This document shows positions 38,651 through 47,980 of a DNA stretch of 64,000 bases, one piece after another. The position numbers were made by a program, and so were the translations under genes. The notes below the pieces were generated by a model that saw nothing but the letters and a program-made list of their open reading frames with translations, made no database searches and had not been told where the DNA came from. The DNA is from UBA1952 sp965200035 (GTDB lineage: Bacteria > Bacteroidota > Bacteroidia > Chitinophagales > Chitinophagaceae): the NCBI GenBank assembly GCA_965200035.1, contig OZ241334.1, positions 3,596,001 through 3,660,000 of the forward strand. The letters are read 5' to 3'. Numbering within the stretch: position 1 is the stretch's first letter; every line of letters begins with the position of its first letter.

Positions 38651-39814
38651 TTACTCTGCCAATCCATTCACCAATCCGCGGGCGGCGATCTTGCTTTCCG
38701 ACATTGCCGGCTGACCGTTTACGTGTGACTTTTTGAGCTTCTTAAAAATGGTCAGCGCCTGTGCTACTACCTGATCCATGTTGTAGTATTTGTAGGTGCC
38801 CAGGCGTCCGGCGAAGAGGACGTTTTCTGTGGTTTCTGCCAGCCTTTGATACTTTTTGTACAGCTCTGCATTTTCCGGCCTGGGGATAGGATAGTAAGGG
38901 TCGCCATCGGCAGTAGGAAATTCATACACCAATGTAGTCTTGTTGTGAATCTGTCCGGTCAGGTGCCTGAATTCTGTGATGCGCGTGAAAGCATAATCGT
39001 TCGGGTAATTGACGGTGCCTACGGACTGGAAGCTGCTTTTATCGAGGGTTTCGAATTTGAACCTGATGGACCTGTAAGGAAGCCTGCCGTAGCAGTAATC
39101 AAAGTATTCGTCTACCGGACCGGTATAGATGAGCTCTTTGAAGCTGATCTCGTCCACAATGTCTTTATAATCGGTATTCAGCATGATGCTGATGTTGGGA
39201 TGCTGCAACATGCGCTCAAACATTTTGGTATAGCCGTGCAGCGGCATTGCCTGATAGGTGTCTGTAAAGTAGCGGTCGTCTTTGTTGGTTCTGGTAGGTA
39301 CGCGCGCTGTAACGGACGCATCCAGCTCTGACGGATCGAGATCCCACTGCTTGCGTGTATATCCTCTGAAAAATTTCTCATAAAGCGCTCTCCCGATCTT
39401 GTTGACCACTACATCTTCGGAGGTCTTTACGGGCGAGACTTTTTCTGCTTTGGATTCGAAAAATGCTTCGAGCTCATCGCTGGTCAGGTTCAGACCATAG
39501 AGTGTATTGATGGTGGTCAGGTTGATGGGCATGGGCACGGTCTGGCCATCAACGCTGGCCAGTACGCGGTGCTGATAGTTGCGCCATTCGGTAAATTCAG
39601 AAAGGTAATTGAATACGTCTGCGCTGTTGGTATGGAAGATGTGCGGACCGTATTTATGCACTAAGATGCCATCGTCATTGTAGTAATCGTAAGCATTGCC
39701 GCCTATGTGATTTCGTTTATCAATCAAGAGCACTTTTTTATGCTCTTCACTGGCAAGGCGCTCTGCAAGTACACTCCCGGCAAATCCTGCGCCTACTATT
39801 AAATAGTCAAACAT
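38651..39814 (-). CDS. glf: UDP-galactopyranose mutase
   Basis: 387 aa, the usual length. It interconverts UDP-galactopyranose and UDP-galactofuranose with reduced FAD, in the cytoplasm. Seen: FAD-binding GAGFAG (residues 8-13), the DKRNHIGGNAYDY segment, KYGPHIFHT, and FFRGYTRKQW, all hallmarks of Glf. It is the last gene of a minus-strand operon with a glycosyltransferase and a GH1-like protein, so it probably supplies galactofuranose to a surface glycan. Confidence 0.95.
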   Translation of the reverse strand: MFDYLIVGAGFAGSVLAERLASEEHKKVLLIDKRNHIGGNAYDYYNDDGILVHKYGPHIFHTNSADVFNYLSEFTEWRNYQHRVLASVDGQTVPMPINLTTINTLYGLNLTSDELEAFFESKAEKVSPVKTSEDVVVNKIGRALYEKFFRGYTRKQWDLDPSELDASVTARVPTRTNKDDRYFTDTYQAMPLHGYTKMFERMLQHPNISIMLNTDYKDIVDEISFKELIYTGPVDEYFDYCYGRLPYRSIRFKFETLDKSSFQSVGTVNYPNDYAFTRITEFRHLTGQIHNKTTLVYEFPTADGDPYYPIPRPENAELYKKYQRLAETTENVLFAGRLGTYKYYNMDQVVAQALTIFKKLKKSHVNGQPAMSESKIAARGLVNGLAE

Positions 39815-39847
39815 TGTTTTTTTTGATTTTTTTTATGAAGGGGTTTT

Positions 39848-41038
39848 TTAAGAGGACGCCAGCTCTTTTACAGAGGGCTGGTTGCTCTGCTGAAGCACTG
39901 CTGCAATGCGATGCTTCATTTGTGTGCAGGTTTCATCCCACGACATATCCCTGAGAAAATTGTCTACGCTGGTAAGCCATGCGCTGCGATCTGCCTCTGC
40001 TTCAAAGATCCGCTCGGCGGCTGCTACAAATCCGGCTGCATTTGCAGCGATGGATACGAGGCCTCTGCTGCCATAGGGCTCTATAACATCTGCAAGCGGG
40101 GTAGTGATGACCGGCATGCCTGCGGCAAGATATTCGGGCGTCTTGGTAGGGCTGATGAAGCGTGTGGACTCGTTCAGCGCAAAGGGAAGCAGCGCAATAT
40201 CCCAACCTGCCAGATAATCAGGAAGAACAGCATAGGATTTGCTGCCCAGATAGTGAATGTTGGGTCTTTGCGGCAGGATGGATGGATCTATCTTGACTAC
40301 AGGGCCGATCATTACCAAGTGCCAGTCGGGACGGCTTTCAGCTATTCCTAATATAAGTCCGGGATCGAAGCGCTCATCGATAACGCCAAAGAAGCCCAGC
40401 CGCGGCTGAGGGATGGATGCCTGATCGGCAGGAGATTCAATGAAGGAGCGGGCTTTGCCAAAATGATCTCTCTCGATGCTGCTTGGGAACAGATGAATAT
40501 TGCTGTGCCGGTCTTTCTTGGCCTGATAAAGAGAAGCGCCGCCGGTAAACACTATATCGGCTTTATCGAGCAGTTCCTGCTCCAGATCTTTCAGCTCCTG
40601 CGGTGCGAACCTGAATGCAGACAGCTCATCCATGCAGTCGAAGATGGTCACTCTTGGATGCAGATGCCTGCTGAACTTCAGCGCCATAGGTGTATAGTAC
40701 CAAAGGGCGATGTTGGAGGAATGAATCTCATGCAACAGCTCATCCAGCAAAAATTGAAGCACGCTTGTCTCGTCATCAGCAGTAAGTCCTGCAGGCAAGT
40801 GAGGAACTACGACTGTTATGTTGTCTTGTTTTTTGAAGAATGCATAATGTGCCTGGCCGGCATCCATGATCGGCTCTTCGATGTAGTACACTGCTGCATT
40901 CTGTGCCATTCTGGTGAGCAAGTGCTGCGGGCGCTGATAAACAAAATCCCACCTTAAATGCGAAAAGCACACGATCACTTCCGGAAAGTCATCAACCTGT
41001 TGTTTTAAGAAATCAATATTGCCCACTCCGTGCTCCAT
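39848..41038 (-). CDS. Glycosyltransferase (GT4/TuaH-like)
   Basis: 396 aa. The N-terminus VIVCFSHLRWDFVYQRPQHL is the signature of the TuaH-like 'RPQHL' family; the GT-B C-terminal part has LGFFGVIDERFDPGL and a donor-binding segment near PTKTPEYLAAGMPVITTP (the acidic residue of the EX7E motif sits there). It would transfer a sugar from a nucleotide donor to a growing glycan. It lies 33 bases upstream of glf and 20 bases downstream of the GH1-like gene on the same strand. Confidence 0.85.
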   Translation of the reverse strand: MEHGVGNIDFLKQQVDDFPEVIVCFSHLRWDFVYQRPQHLLTRMAQNAAVYYIEEPIMDAGQAHYAFFKKQDNITVVVPHLPAGLTADDETSVLQFLLDELLHEIHSSNIALWYYTPMALKFSRHLHPRVTIFDCMDELSAFRFAPQELKDLEQELLDKADIVFTGGASLYQAKKDRHSNIHLFPSSIERDHFGKARSFIESPADQASIPQPRLGFFGVIDERFDPGLILGIAESRPDWHLVMIGPVVKIDPSILPQRPNIHYLGSKSYAVLPDYLAGWDIALLPFALNESTRFISPTKTPEYLAAGMPVITTPLADVIEPYGSRGLVSIAANAAGFVAAAERIFEAEADRSAWLTSVDNFLRDMSWDETCTQMKHRIAAVLQQSNQPSVKELASS

Positions 41039-41058
41039 ATTTTAGTCGTTTATAAGAA

Positions 41059-42240
41059 CTATAGTAAATCATGTGCCAGCTCTGCCACTTCAATGGCTAC
41101 ATGACGGCTCAGGCATTGCTGCGCGTGCAATAAAGCATCTGCAAAGGGTTGGAAGATTACCCGCTCTGCCGGATTCTCATCTGCAATATCCCACAGGCCC
41201 GAATGATGCCAAAAGCTAAGGTCATCCCAATCCGGGCGGTCAATGATGGGATAAATACATATACCCAACATGGGAATGTTCTCCCGGATGGCATTTTTAC
41301 ACTCCACACTTATATGTTCGATCCACAAACCTCTGTCTTCACCGGGATGGCTCGTTTCTGTTAAGAGGATCGGCTTTCCATAGCGCTGATAGACTTCGTG
41401 CATCAAGCTGCTGAGCGGCATCCAGGATTCATGGCGATCATGCGGTGCCCATGCAAGCGATTGGGTAGTACCATGCGTCCACTGATTGCAGTAGTAAAAA
41501 TTTACACCTACAATATCAAGGTATTCAGACTTGCCTCCAAGCTCGGGACAGATGTATCCGCACAGCATATCCAATGCCTGGAACTGCTCGTTCCTTTGCT
41601 TTTCAGCCCCCATTTGCTGCTCATAGTCTGCATTCTCCGGCGGTATAACATGTACCAGCGGCTCGGTGCTGATGATGGCTATATTGTTGTCAATGGCTTT
41701 CATAGCGGCTACTCCGCGTATGTATGCGCGCATCAAGTGATACTTTACTTCCCAGCCCTGATTGACGCAGAACGGACTTGTACATGCCGCTTCGCCGCCC
41801 AGCCAGGAAAGAAAGCTTACTTCATTGACTGGTGTGATGAAGATGGTGGAAGTTTCGTCGATGCTCCGGTACATATTTATAAAAGCGATGCAGAGCGCTT
41901 CAAAGCGTTCGCCGAACTTTGGGTGCAATGGGGTAAGATCATCCGGGAAGCCAAAATGACACAGATCCCAAAGCTGCTGGATGCCCCTGGATATTCCTTT
42001 CCTGAGCATATAGGCGACCGTATCCCAGTTGTACTGATAAGGGCTGTGCTCTACCTGACTCCACCGTATGCCTTCCCGTACCGTCCTGATTTCGAAGTCG
42101 GAGAGGAGATCATAATCTCTTTCTAAATGCGAAAGGTGATGAGAGGCAGTGAGCAGATCTACGCGGTCGCCATGCTTGTTTACATGATCGGCACATTCAT
42201 ATCCTGCCATCCAGAAAGAGTGGAATGGTGAAAACTTCAT
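41059..42240 (-). CDS. Glycoside hydrolase, GH1/beta-glucosidase-like
   Basis: 393 aa. A TIM-barrel pattern with the acid/base Glu140 in FITPVNEVSF and the likely nucleophile Glu295 in ILLTETSHPG. Other features: FWMAGYECADH at the start and IRTVREGIRW. No signal peptide, so it probably acts in the cytoplasm. Co-oriented with the glycosyltransferase and glf, which suggests trimming or modification during glycan synthesis; the substrate cannot be told. Confidence 0.8.
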   Translation of the reverse strand: MKFSPFHSFWMAGYECADHVNKHGDRVDLLTASHHLSHLERDYDLLSDFEIRTVREGIRWSQVEHSPYQYNWDTVAYMLRKGISRGIQQLWDLCHFGFPDDLTPLHPKFGERFEALCIAFINMYRSIDETSTIFITPVNEVSFLSWLGGEAACTSPFCVNQGWEVKYHLMRAYIRGVAAMKAIDNNIAIISTEPLVHVIPPENADYEQQMGAEKQRNEQFQALDMLCGYICPELGGKSEYLDIVGVNFYYCNQWTHGTTQSLAWAPHDRHESWMPLSSLMHEVYQRYGKPILLTETSHPGEDRGLWIEHISVECKNAIRENIPMLGICIYPIIDRPDWDDLSFWHHSGLWDIADENPAERVIFQPFADALLHAQQCLSRHVAIEVAELAHDLL

Positions 42241-42342
42241 ATCAGAGAGTGGATTTGGTGGTGATGGTTAATGCATCTATAACATGGTGCCATCTTTCTG
42301 CAGGCAGTCGCTGATTGTTCCGGTCGGGATGGATGAAAACAG

Positions 42343-42369
42343 AAAAAGCCGTATTGCTACGGGCTTTTA
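42343..42369 (-). terminator. Terminator between the DUF892 gene and the glycan operon
   Basis: Stem AAAAGCC-GTA / TAC-GGGCTTTT around TTGC. It lies 33 bases beyond the 3' end of the minus-strand DUF892 gene. Confidence 0.75.
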
Positions 42370-42401
42370 TTGATCAGCATTGATTAGCTGGCTCCTGATT
42401 A

Positions 42402-42980
42402 TTATTGCTGCGCGGCGGCTTCTGTTGCCGCATTTCTATTGATGCCGCTTGATGCTACAAGGCTCAAAAGCTTGTCTGCGCCTTTCTCTTCTTCTAAAGT
42501 GGCGTTCAGTAATCCTGCTATTTCCAACAGTCCTAATAGCTGCGCTATCTGCGCCAGAGCGCCGTAAGTGGCTATTTCATAATGTTCTGCTTTTTGTGCC
42601 GCCAGTATCAAGCCCACATCGCGGGTAGCGGTGCCGGCCACCGTATCGGCAATGATGCCATTGCCTTCTTCAGTGATGCCGGCCATTGCTTCGCATTTTA
42701 CGCCTTCCGCCGGTATGCCCAATAAGCTAAATGCCTTTTCCAGACGTACTACGTGCTGCTTTGTTTCTGTAAGGTGCTTGTTGAACAAAGCTTTAAGCTC
42801 ACCGGATGTTGCAGAAGCAGCCATCTCAGGCAATGTCTGTACCAGCTTTTGCTCTGCCCAGTATACATCTTTAAGCTCACCCGCAAAGAATGTTTTCAGC
42901 ATCGAGTTTTCCGGCCCTTCGCCAAAATTGGGCGCCGGTGAAATTTTGCTTGTCCTTGAACTTTCATCAATCGTTATCAT
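42402..42980 (-). CDS. DUF892 ferritin-like protein (YciE/YciF family)
   Basis: 192 aa. The pattern FFAGELKDVYWAEQKLVQTL, then HLTETKQHVVRLEKAF and AAQKAEHYEIATYGAL is diagnostic for the YciE/YciF family, a four-helix ferritin-like fold associated with stress. Glu/His metal-ligand positions (E, ExxH) are present. Ends in a short Ala/Gln tail. Function likely oxidative or osmotic stress, by family. Confidence 0.88.
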   Translation of the reverse strand: MITIDESSRTSKISPAPNFGEGPENSMLKTFFAGELKDVYWAEQKLVQTLPEMAASATSGELKALFNKHLTETKQHVVRLEKAFSLLGIPAEGVKCEAMAGITEEGNGIIADTVAGTATRDVGLILAAQKAEHYEIATYGALAQIAQLLGLLEIAGLLNATLEEEKGADKLLSLVASSGINRNAATEAAAQQ

Positions 42981-43055
42981 GATTATATTTTGTTACCGAC
43001 TATTAAATACAATGCCAGTAATGGTTTCATACGATCAGGAAGGAACGGAAAATGG

Positions 43056-43406
43056 CTATCCCTTAATCTTGCTTCTGTGCTTTGCGCCGAATTCGAGCAG
43101 GGCATTGATAACCGGCCTGGCTTCCTCTGCGTGCTGCGTGAGCGCATAAGAAACAGTAACAGGCTTTGTGCTGTTAACGGTCCGCGTAACAAACTGATGC
43201 TGCTCCAATTCCCGGAGTTCTCCTGACAATACTTTTGGCGAAATACCGGCTACCATTTCCTGCAAATCTTTAAAACGCATATTGCCAAAAGAGAGTTTTT
43301 GCAGGATTAAAATTTTCCATTTGCCACCAAGCAATTCAATCGCATCATTTAAAGCTAGGGTGGTCTCTTTACAGGAATTTGCTGAACTGCAGTCGATCAG
43401 GGTCAT
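43056..43406 (-). CDS. HxlR-family transcriptional regulator
   Basis: 116 aa from the ATG at 43406; the frame is open to 43478, but the extra residues are not typical. Winged-helix pattern: CKETTLALNDAIELLGGKWK, then FGNMRFKDLQEMVAGISPKV and LRELEQHQFVTRT. The Cys near the start is the redox/electrophile-sensing position in many HxlR proteins. Divergent from the broken RibD-like reductase with a ~100-base spacer, as is usual for HxlR targets. Confidence 0.88.
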   Translation of the reverse strand: MTLIDCSSANSCKETTLALNDAIELLGGKWKILILQKLSFGNMRFKDLQEMVAGISPKVLSGELRELEQHQFVTRTVNSTKPVTVSYALTQHAEEARPVINALLEFGAKHRSKIKG

Positions 43407-43505
43407 TTCAGAAATATTTTTCACTTTCCTAAAGGTAACGGATAAGGAAAATATAGTTGAGTCAGAGGATTTTTGCACCTGAGAAAAATAATTAAATCAG
43501 CAAAA

Positions 43506-43989
43506 ATGAAAGTCACCTTGTTAGCATCAATCTCTGTAAACGGGAAAGTCCTGTTAGCGGAAAATCCGAACCATCAGTTGCCTGCCGAAGTATTGGGCGA
43601 CGTGATGCAAAAAGCCATCCATACAGGCAATTTTGTTCTGGGTAAAAAGACCTTTGAGCTTATCCTGCAGCATCCCGCCGCACAGCAGGCTTTTTCGGGC
43701 ACAGAAATCGTCGTGCTGTCTGCAGCCGGAGGGGAAATAGATGGATATACCGTAGCCAACACACCTGAAAGAAAAAGGCTTCAGCGAGATGGCCATTGGC
43801 GGTGGCACACAAACCTATAATGCCTTTCTGGAAAAAGATCTGATCACTGAGATGTTTCTGAATATCGTCCCTATTGTATCAGGCGCCGGCGGGATCATCG
43901 GTAATAGTGAAAACCTGTTATCCGGATTCAAATTGGCAGGGCATAAGCTGATGACAGACGACATTATTCAGCTACATTTTATCAGGTGA
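43506..43989 (+). pseudogene. RibD C-terminal / dihydrofolate-reductase-like protein, frameshifted
   Basis: First frame from ATG 43506: MKVTLLASISVNGKVLLAEN, then GKKTFELI and IVVLSAAGGEIDGYTVANTPE. At GAAAGAAAAAGGC (about 43768-43780) the +1 frame takes over with EKGFSEMAIGGGTQTYNAFL and ends at 43989. The join lacks the ~10 residues normally found before the GF-x-E segment, so there was probably a deletion as well. The family reduces pteridine- or pyrimidine-like substrates. Divergent from HxlR, of which it is the likely target. Confidence 0.75.
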
Positions 43990-44064
43990 TGAATAGCAAT
44001 AGCCCTAATCAGAAGTTCAGAATTGCTCCAGATTCTGACTCTATTTTTGGCTAAACTCTGTAGC

Positions 44065-44511
44065 ATGTTGCGTTTACTGTTTAGCCTGATTTTGCTTTTA
44101 AATGTGGTAGCTGCTCCGGCACAGATAAAAAAGGGACGGGCAGACGATATTTTAGGCAAGTGGACGGCTAACGAAAAAGTATTGACCATTCAGGTATACA
44201 AGCTGGGAGCAGAATACAGGGCCAGAATAGTTTCTTTCACCGATCATCACAATGCCACGCCGTCAATGCAGCGTACCGATGAGCACAACCCGGACAAAGC
44301 CAAACGTGGGCGGAAAGTGATTGGCATGGATGTGCTGACAAGGCTGAGCTATAATACAGCTAAAAACATCTGGACAAACGGGCAAATCTATGATGCCGGC
44401 TCCGGGAAAACCTATAGTGCTGCGCTGGACTTAAACAGCAACGGTATTTTGTCGGTGAGGGCTTACAAAGGAATCAGCTTATTGGGTAAGACGCTCACTT
44501 TTCATCGATAA
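44065..44511 (+). CDS. DUF2147 secreted protein
   Basis: 148 aa from the ATG at 44065, which opens a signal peptide (MLRLLFSLILLLNVVAAPAQ); an upstream ATG at 44023 gives an unlikely extension. The body (DDILGKWTANEKVLTIQVYK ... GRKVIGMDVLTRLSY ... IYDAGSGKTYSAALDL) matches DUF2147, an exported small beta domain of unknown function. Confidence 0.85.
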   Translation: MLRLLFSLILLLNVVAAPAQIKKGRADDILGKWTANEKVLTIQVYKLGAEYRARIVSFTDHHNATPSMQRTDEHNPDKAKRGRKVIGMDVLTRLSYNTAKNIWTNGQIYDAGSGKTYSAALDLNSNGILSVRAYKGISLLGKTLTFHR

Positions 44512-44538
44512 CTTTTATATAGAAATATCTACTCAGAT

Positions 44539-44760
44539 TTATTCAGCAGGCCGGGATTGGGGTTTTATTACCGGGCTATCCTTTTTCACCTTTGTGGCAT
44601 TATTAACTACAATGCCGGTATCCGTTTTTGATAACAAATCGTGCATGATGTGTTTTTGCTGCGCCTCATTATAAACCATGTCGTCTGAATTGCAGGCTGC
44701 CAGACAGACAATAATCAGGATTAAAAAAGCACAGATAAAACGCATAAGGTAGTTTTTCAA
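44539..44760 (-). CDS. Small lipoprotein (73 aa)
   Basis: MRFICAFLILIIVCLAAC (start possibly five residues later than the first ATG) is a lipoprotein signal; the mature 50 residues are charged and end in a Pro/Lys-rich tail. It converges with the DUF2147 gene, 27 bases apart. No function recognised. Confidence 0.6.
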   Translation of the reverse strand: MKNYLMRFICAFLILIIVCLAACNSDDMVYNEAQQKHIMHDLLSKTDTGIVVNNATKVKKDSPVIKPQSRPAE

Positions 44761-44828
44761 CAGCTCAACCCAGGTGTCAGTTCTGTAGCTGAAGATTGTA
44801 ATCAGTTTAGCCGATCAGGTTGTTGTTT

Positions 44829-45650
44829 TTAAAAGACCATTGCACCTGAAAAACCAACCATCCCATTTTGATACATGGGCAGTATCATTGCTTTGCCTTT
44901 GATCTTTCTGCTGCCAAAAATACAGTTCTTCAGGATCGGGTAGAGGTAATAAGAAGCCCTTGTGGAGATAATGCCGATTCCCGCCCCTGCAACTACATCG
45001 CTCAGCCAGTGCTTGTTGTGATACATCCTCAGATAAGCCGTTCCGATACCAACTGCATACCCGCCGGCTATGACCGTCCAGTGAACCCGGCCCCGGTATT
45101 CGAGGTGCAAAAATTCAGCGGATACAAAAGCTTCCGCCGTATGTCCCGAAGGGAATGAATACCTGTCTGAGCTGTCAGGCCGCGTTTCGATGCTGAATTT
45201 TTTGATGCCAAAGCTGAGTCCGTTCGCGATAGCATTGCTCATTCCATACAGGATAGAGCGATCCACGAAATTATTCTGCCCTTTGATGCCAAAAATATTG
45301 AGCGCATAAACGGTAGCTGCGGGGACAAACAAGGTATAATCTTCCAGGTAGGGCGATTTATGCGGTTTACCATCCCAGAATCGCTCCCTCGCTTCTTCAT
45401 TGATTTCCCGCAGTCTGCCATTGTTGAGCGTTATTGTGCCGTAGGCGAAAAGCGCTGCGGGTATAATCAGGCTTCCGGCGGTAACCGGTATCTGTACGAT
45501 TGGGGCTTTTACCTGCGCCACAACGGTATCGGCAGCCTGCTGTACGAGCGTAGTGTCTTTTGTCTGCGCAGCGCAGCTGTTTGCGTACGCGCAGGCCAGG
45601 TAAAGGAATAGGTATGTGAAGGCTCTTCTGATAGCTTTGTGAACAGGCAT
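44829..45650 (-). CDS. PAP2-superfamily phosphatase
   Basis: 273 aa. N-terminal signal/anchor (FTYLFLYLACAYANSCAA), then the PAP2 motifs KKFSIETRP, SFPSGHTAEAF and YLRMYHNKHWLSDVVAG, which hold the conserved Lys/Arg, Ser-His and His-Asp residues of acid phosphatases acting on lipid phosphates. Periplasmic face. It lies 51 bases downstream of a TonB receptor on the same strand and probably belongs to that operon. Confidence 0.87.
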   Translation of the reverse strand: MPVHKAIRRAFTYLFLYLACAYANSCAAQTKDTTLVQQAADTVVAQVKAPIVQIPVTAGSLIIPAALFAYGTITLNNGRLREINEEARERFWDGKPHKSPYLEDYTLFVPAATVYALNIFGIKGQNNFVDRSILYGMSNAIANGLSFGIKKFSIETRPDSSDRYSFPSGHTAEAFVSAEFLHLEYRGRVHWTVIAGGYAVGIGTAYLRMYHNKHWLSDVVAGAGIGIISTRASYYLYPILKNCIFGSRKIKGKAMILPMYQNGMVGFSGAMVF

Positions 45651-45701
45651 AGCTGTGCAAACTAGCCTGCGAATCTGTGGTAATTCTGAAGCTTGAAACG
45701 C

Positions 45702-47900
45702 TTATCTGGCAAAGGGCTGAAACCGTAGTGCAAGATTAACGACCCGCCCGTCAATAGGCGCCCAGAGCGGCTTATACGCCGGCGCTGCAATGCTACCTGT
45801 ATAGATCTGCTCATGCCTGCTCTGCCGCTCATCCAGCATATTTTCGCAGTTGAGCACGAGGCTGAGCTTTGGCCCGAATTGCCGCGCTATCAGAGCTGCT
45901 ATGAAAACGTAGTCTGGCGTTTTGCTGTCGCCATCCCGGTATTGCCCGCCATTGTAGGATGCTTCGATGCCAAAGCGCCATTTGTGCTCCAGATCATAGA
46001 CAAGTGTTGCTGCTGCCCGGTTGCGGGGCGTGAGCGGAACAAACCTGTTTTGGGAAAGATACTGCCGCTCTGCTTCTGTATAAGTGTAGCCAAGATACGC
46101 TTCCCAGGCAGCGAGCTTTAGCTGAATATAAGTGTCGAACCCTTTGGTGACGATTGGCTTACTGGCATTGAAAAAAGTCAGTGAGCCATCGGGAAGCTCC
46201 GTGCCTACATACGGGTTATAGAGCTGTGTGACGAAGAAAGCATGGTTAATGAATAATGTATGCGCCTCATCCCAGCTTTTCCGGTAGTTGGCTTCCAGAT
46301 TAGCGCCAAGTGACCGTTCCGGACCAGCATCTGCCGCAATAGGATGAATTTCATAAATGTCGTAGTCCCTGATCTGCGGGGTAAGCGGATTGGGTGTTTT
46401 ATAGCCCGTGCCAAAGCCGCCACGCGCACCCCAGTGCTCATTGAAGCGATGATATATGGCTAAGCGCGGCAGCACAAAAGCGCCATACCGGTCGTGATAA
46501 TCCACCCGCAGGCCGCCTTCCAGCTTAGTGTTTTTTAAAAGCTGCCAGGTATCCTGCAGAAAGACGCCACCTGTATTATTGACGATGCCGCCTACCATTA
46601 CGGGTGTGCTACCGCCGGGGTGAAATGCATCGCCGGTATAGTTGATGCCGCCGATGATTGTATGCCTGTTCAGTCTTGCCACCAGCGATGCTTCGGCATA
46701 ATAATTCTGTTGCGCGCCTTTGAATGTGTAGGTGTTGGTATGAATATCGCGGTCAAAATTGCTGAAGGTGCCTTTGATTGTTCCGGTCAGATGACTGCCC
46801 AACTTATCTTCTGCAATCAGGCTGAACGTATTGCGCCGCAGGGTGTTCGTTTCATAGTATGGATGCGCTGTATCGCCTTTCCCATCTATTGCCTGCATAT
46901 CGCCACCAGTGCGCTTTTCAAAACTTCCCGACCAGCCTAAAGAAATGCTGCTTTTCTCATTCGGATAGAAGAACAGGGTAGGGTGAACCAAAGTGCTGCT
47001 CAGCCGGGGAATATCACTCAGGCCATCGCCATCCACATCGGCTTCCTGCTGCACCGTTTGCCCACCGAAAAAGGTAAATCCTGCCCTCTTCCAGCGCTGG
47101 CCATAGTAGGCATTCAGGTTGCCTTCTTTTAATGTGGTGCCATTCAGTACAAGCGAAGCATCCGGATCGTATCCCGGCCGCTTCGAAATGAAATTCACCA
47201 ATCCTGCAATGGCACCGCCGCCATAGAGCGTTGACGAGGAGCCTTTGATTAATTCTAATTGCTTCAGGTCAAGCGGTGGAATGGAAAGCACGCCGAAGCC
47301 ACCTGAGAAGCCTTCGAAAAGCGGCATCCCATCGCGCAGCATTTGTGTGTACCGGCCATCCAGACCTTGTATGCGGATATTGGAATTGCCGGATACGGCT
47401 GAGGATTGTTGTATCTGCACTCCGCTTACATCGCCCAGAATACTGGCTACATTACCCGGCTTTAAGGTGCTTTCTTCATTGAGCTCTTCCTGGCCGATCA
47501 CCTCCACTTTTGTGGTCGCATTTTCTATACGGTCGCTGCTGCGGGTAGAGGCTACTACCACTACTTCATTCAGCGCCCGCTGGTCGGCGGTGAGCAATAT
47601 AGTATGCAGCGATGTATCCGGCACCGTGACGACTATCTCTTTGGCAATATAACCAAGGTAGCTGATCGTAATTGTATCGCTGCCTTCCGAAAGCCCATCC
47701 AGCACGGCCATTCCATCAGGATTTGTGGTTGTGCTTATTGTTGCATTGCTTTTGGCCGATATGATCACACCCGGTAGCGATTCATGGTTAGCTGCATCCT
47801 GTATCAGCAAGTTCACTGTCGTTTGCCCGAAAACATTCTCAGCAGAAAAACTGCAAAACGAAACGGCCATTAAGGTGATACAGTTTCTGATAAGCCTCAT
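45702..47900 (-). CDS. TonB-dependent receptor
   Basis: 732 aa. Signal peptide (MRLIRNCITLMAVSFCSFSA), a carboxypeptidase-regulatory-like domain (VNLLIQDAANHESLPGVIIS), the TonB-box region near ALNEVVVVAS, the plug (VSGVQIQQSSAVSGNSNIRI, ending KGSSSTLYGGGAIAGLVNFI) and a barrel to the C-terminus. Outer-membrane active uptake, perhaps of a metal chelate. Short for a SusC, no SusD nearby. It is downstream of a two-component system, which may control it. Confidence 0.9.
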   Translation of the reverse strand: MRLIRNCITLMAVSFCSFSAENVFGQTTVNLLIQDAANHESLPGVIISAKSNATISTTTNPDGMAVLDGLSEGSDTITISYLGYIAKEIVVTVPDTSLHTILLTADQRALNEVVVVASTRSSDRIENATTKVEVIGQEELNEESTLKPGNVASILGDVSGVQIQQSSAVSGNSNIRIQGLDGRYTQMLRDGMPLFEGFSGGFGVLSIPPLDLKQLELIKGSSSTLYGGGAIAGLVNFISKRPGYDPDASLVLNGTTLKEGNLNAYYGQRWKRAGFTFFGGQTVQQEADVDGDGLSDIPRLSSTLVHPTLFFYPNEKSSISLGWSGSFEKRTGGDMQAIDGKGDTAHPYYETNTLRRNTFSLIAEDKLGSHLTGTIKGTFSNFDRDIHTNTYTFKGAQQNYYAEASLVARLNRHTIIGGINYTGDAFHPGGSTPVMVGGIVNNTGGVFLQDTWQLLKNTKLEGGLRVDYHDRYGAFVLPRLAIYHRFNEHWGARGGFGTGYKTPNPLTPQIRDYDIYEIHPIAADAGPERSLGANLEANYRKSWDEAHTLFINHAFFVTQLYNPYVGTELPDGSLTFFNASKPIVTKGFDTYIQLKLAAWEAYLGYTYTEAERQYLSQNRFVPLTPRNRAAATLVYDLEHKWRFGIEASYNGGQYRDGDSKTPDYVFIAALIARQFGPKLSLVLNCENMLDERQSRHEQIYTGSIAAPAYKPLWAPIDGRVVNLALRFQPFAR

Positions 47901-47980
47901 GGTTTGTGATTGGATTGGCTATAAAATCCTGCAAGCTAAAAATGCATTCTGTACAAAATCTGTATTGATGAATCAAATGT

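Noticed and set aside
41398..42126. Plus-strand frame of 242 codons opposite the GH1-like gene
   Set aside because: Antisense shadow of a gene with clear catalytic motifs.
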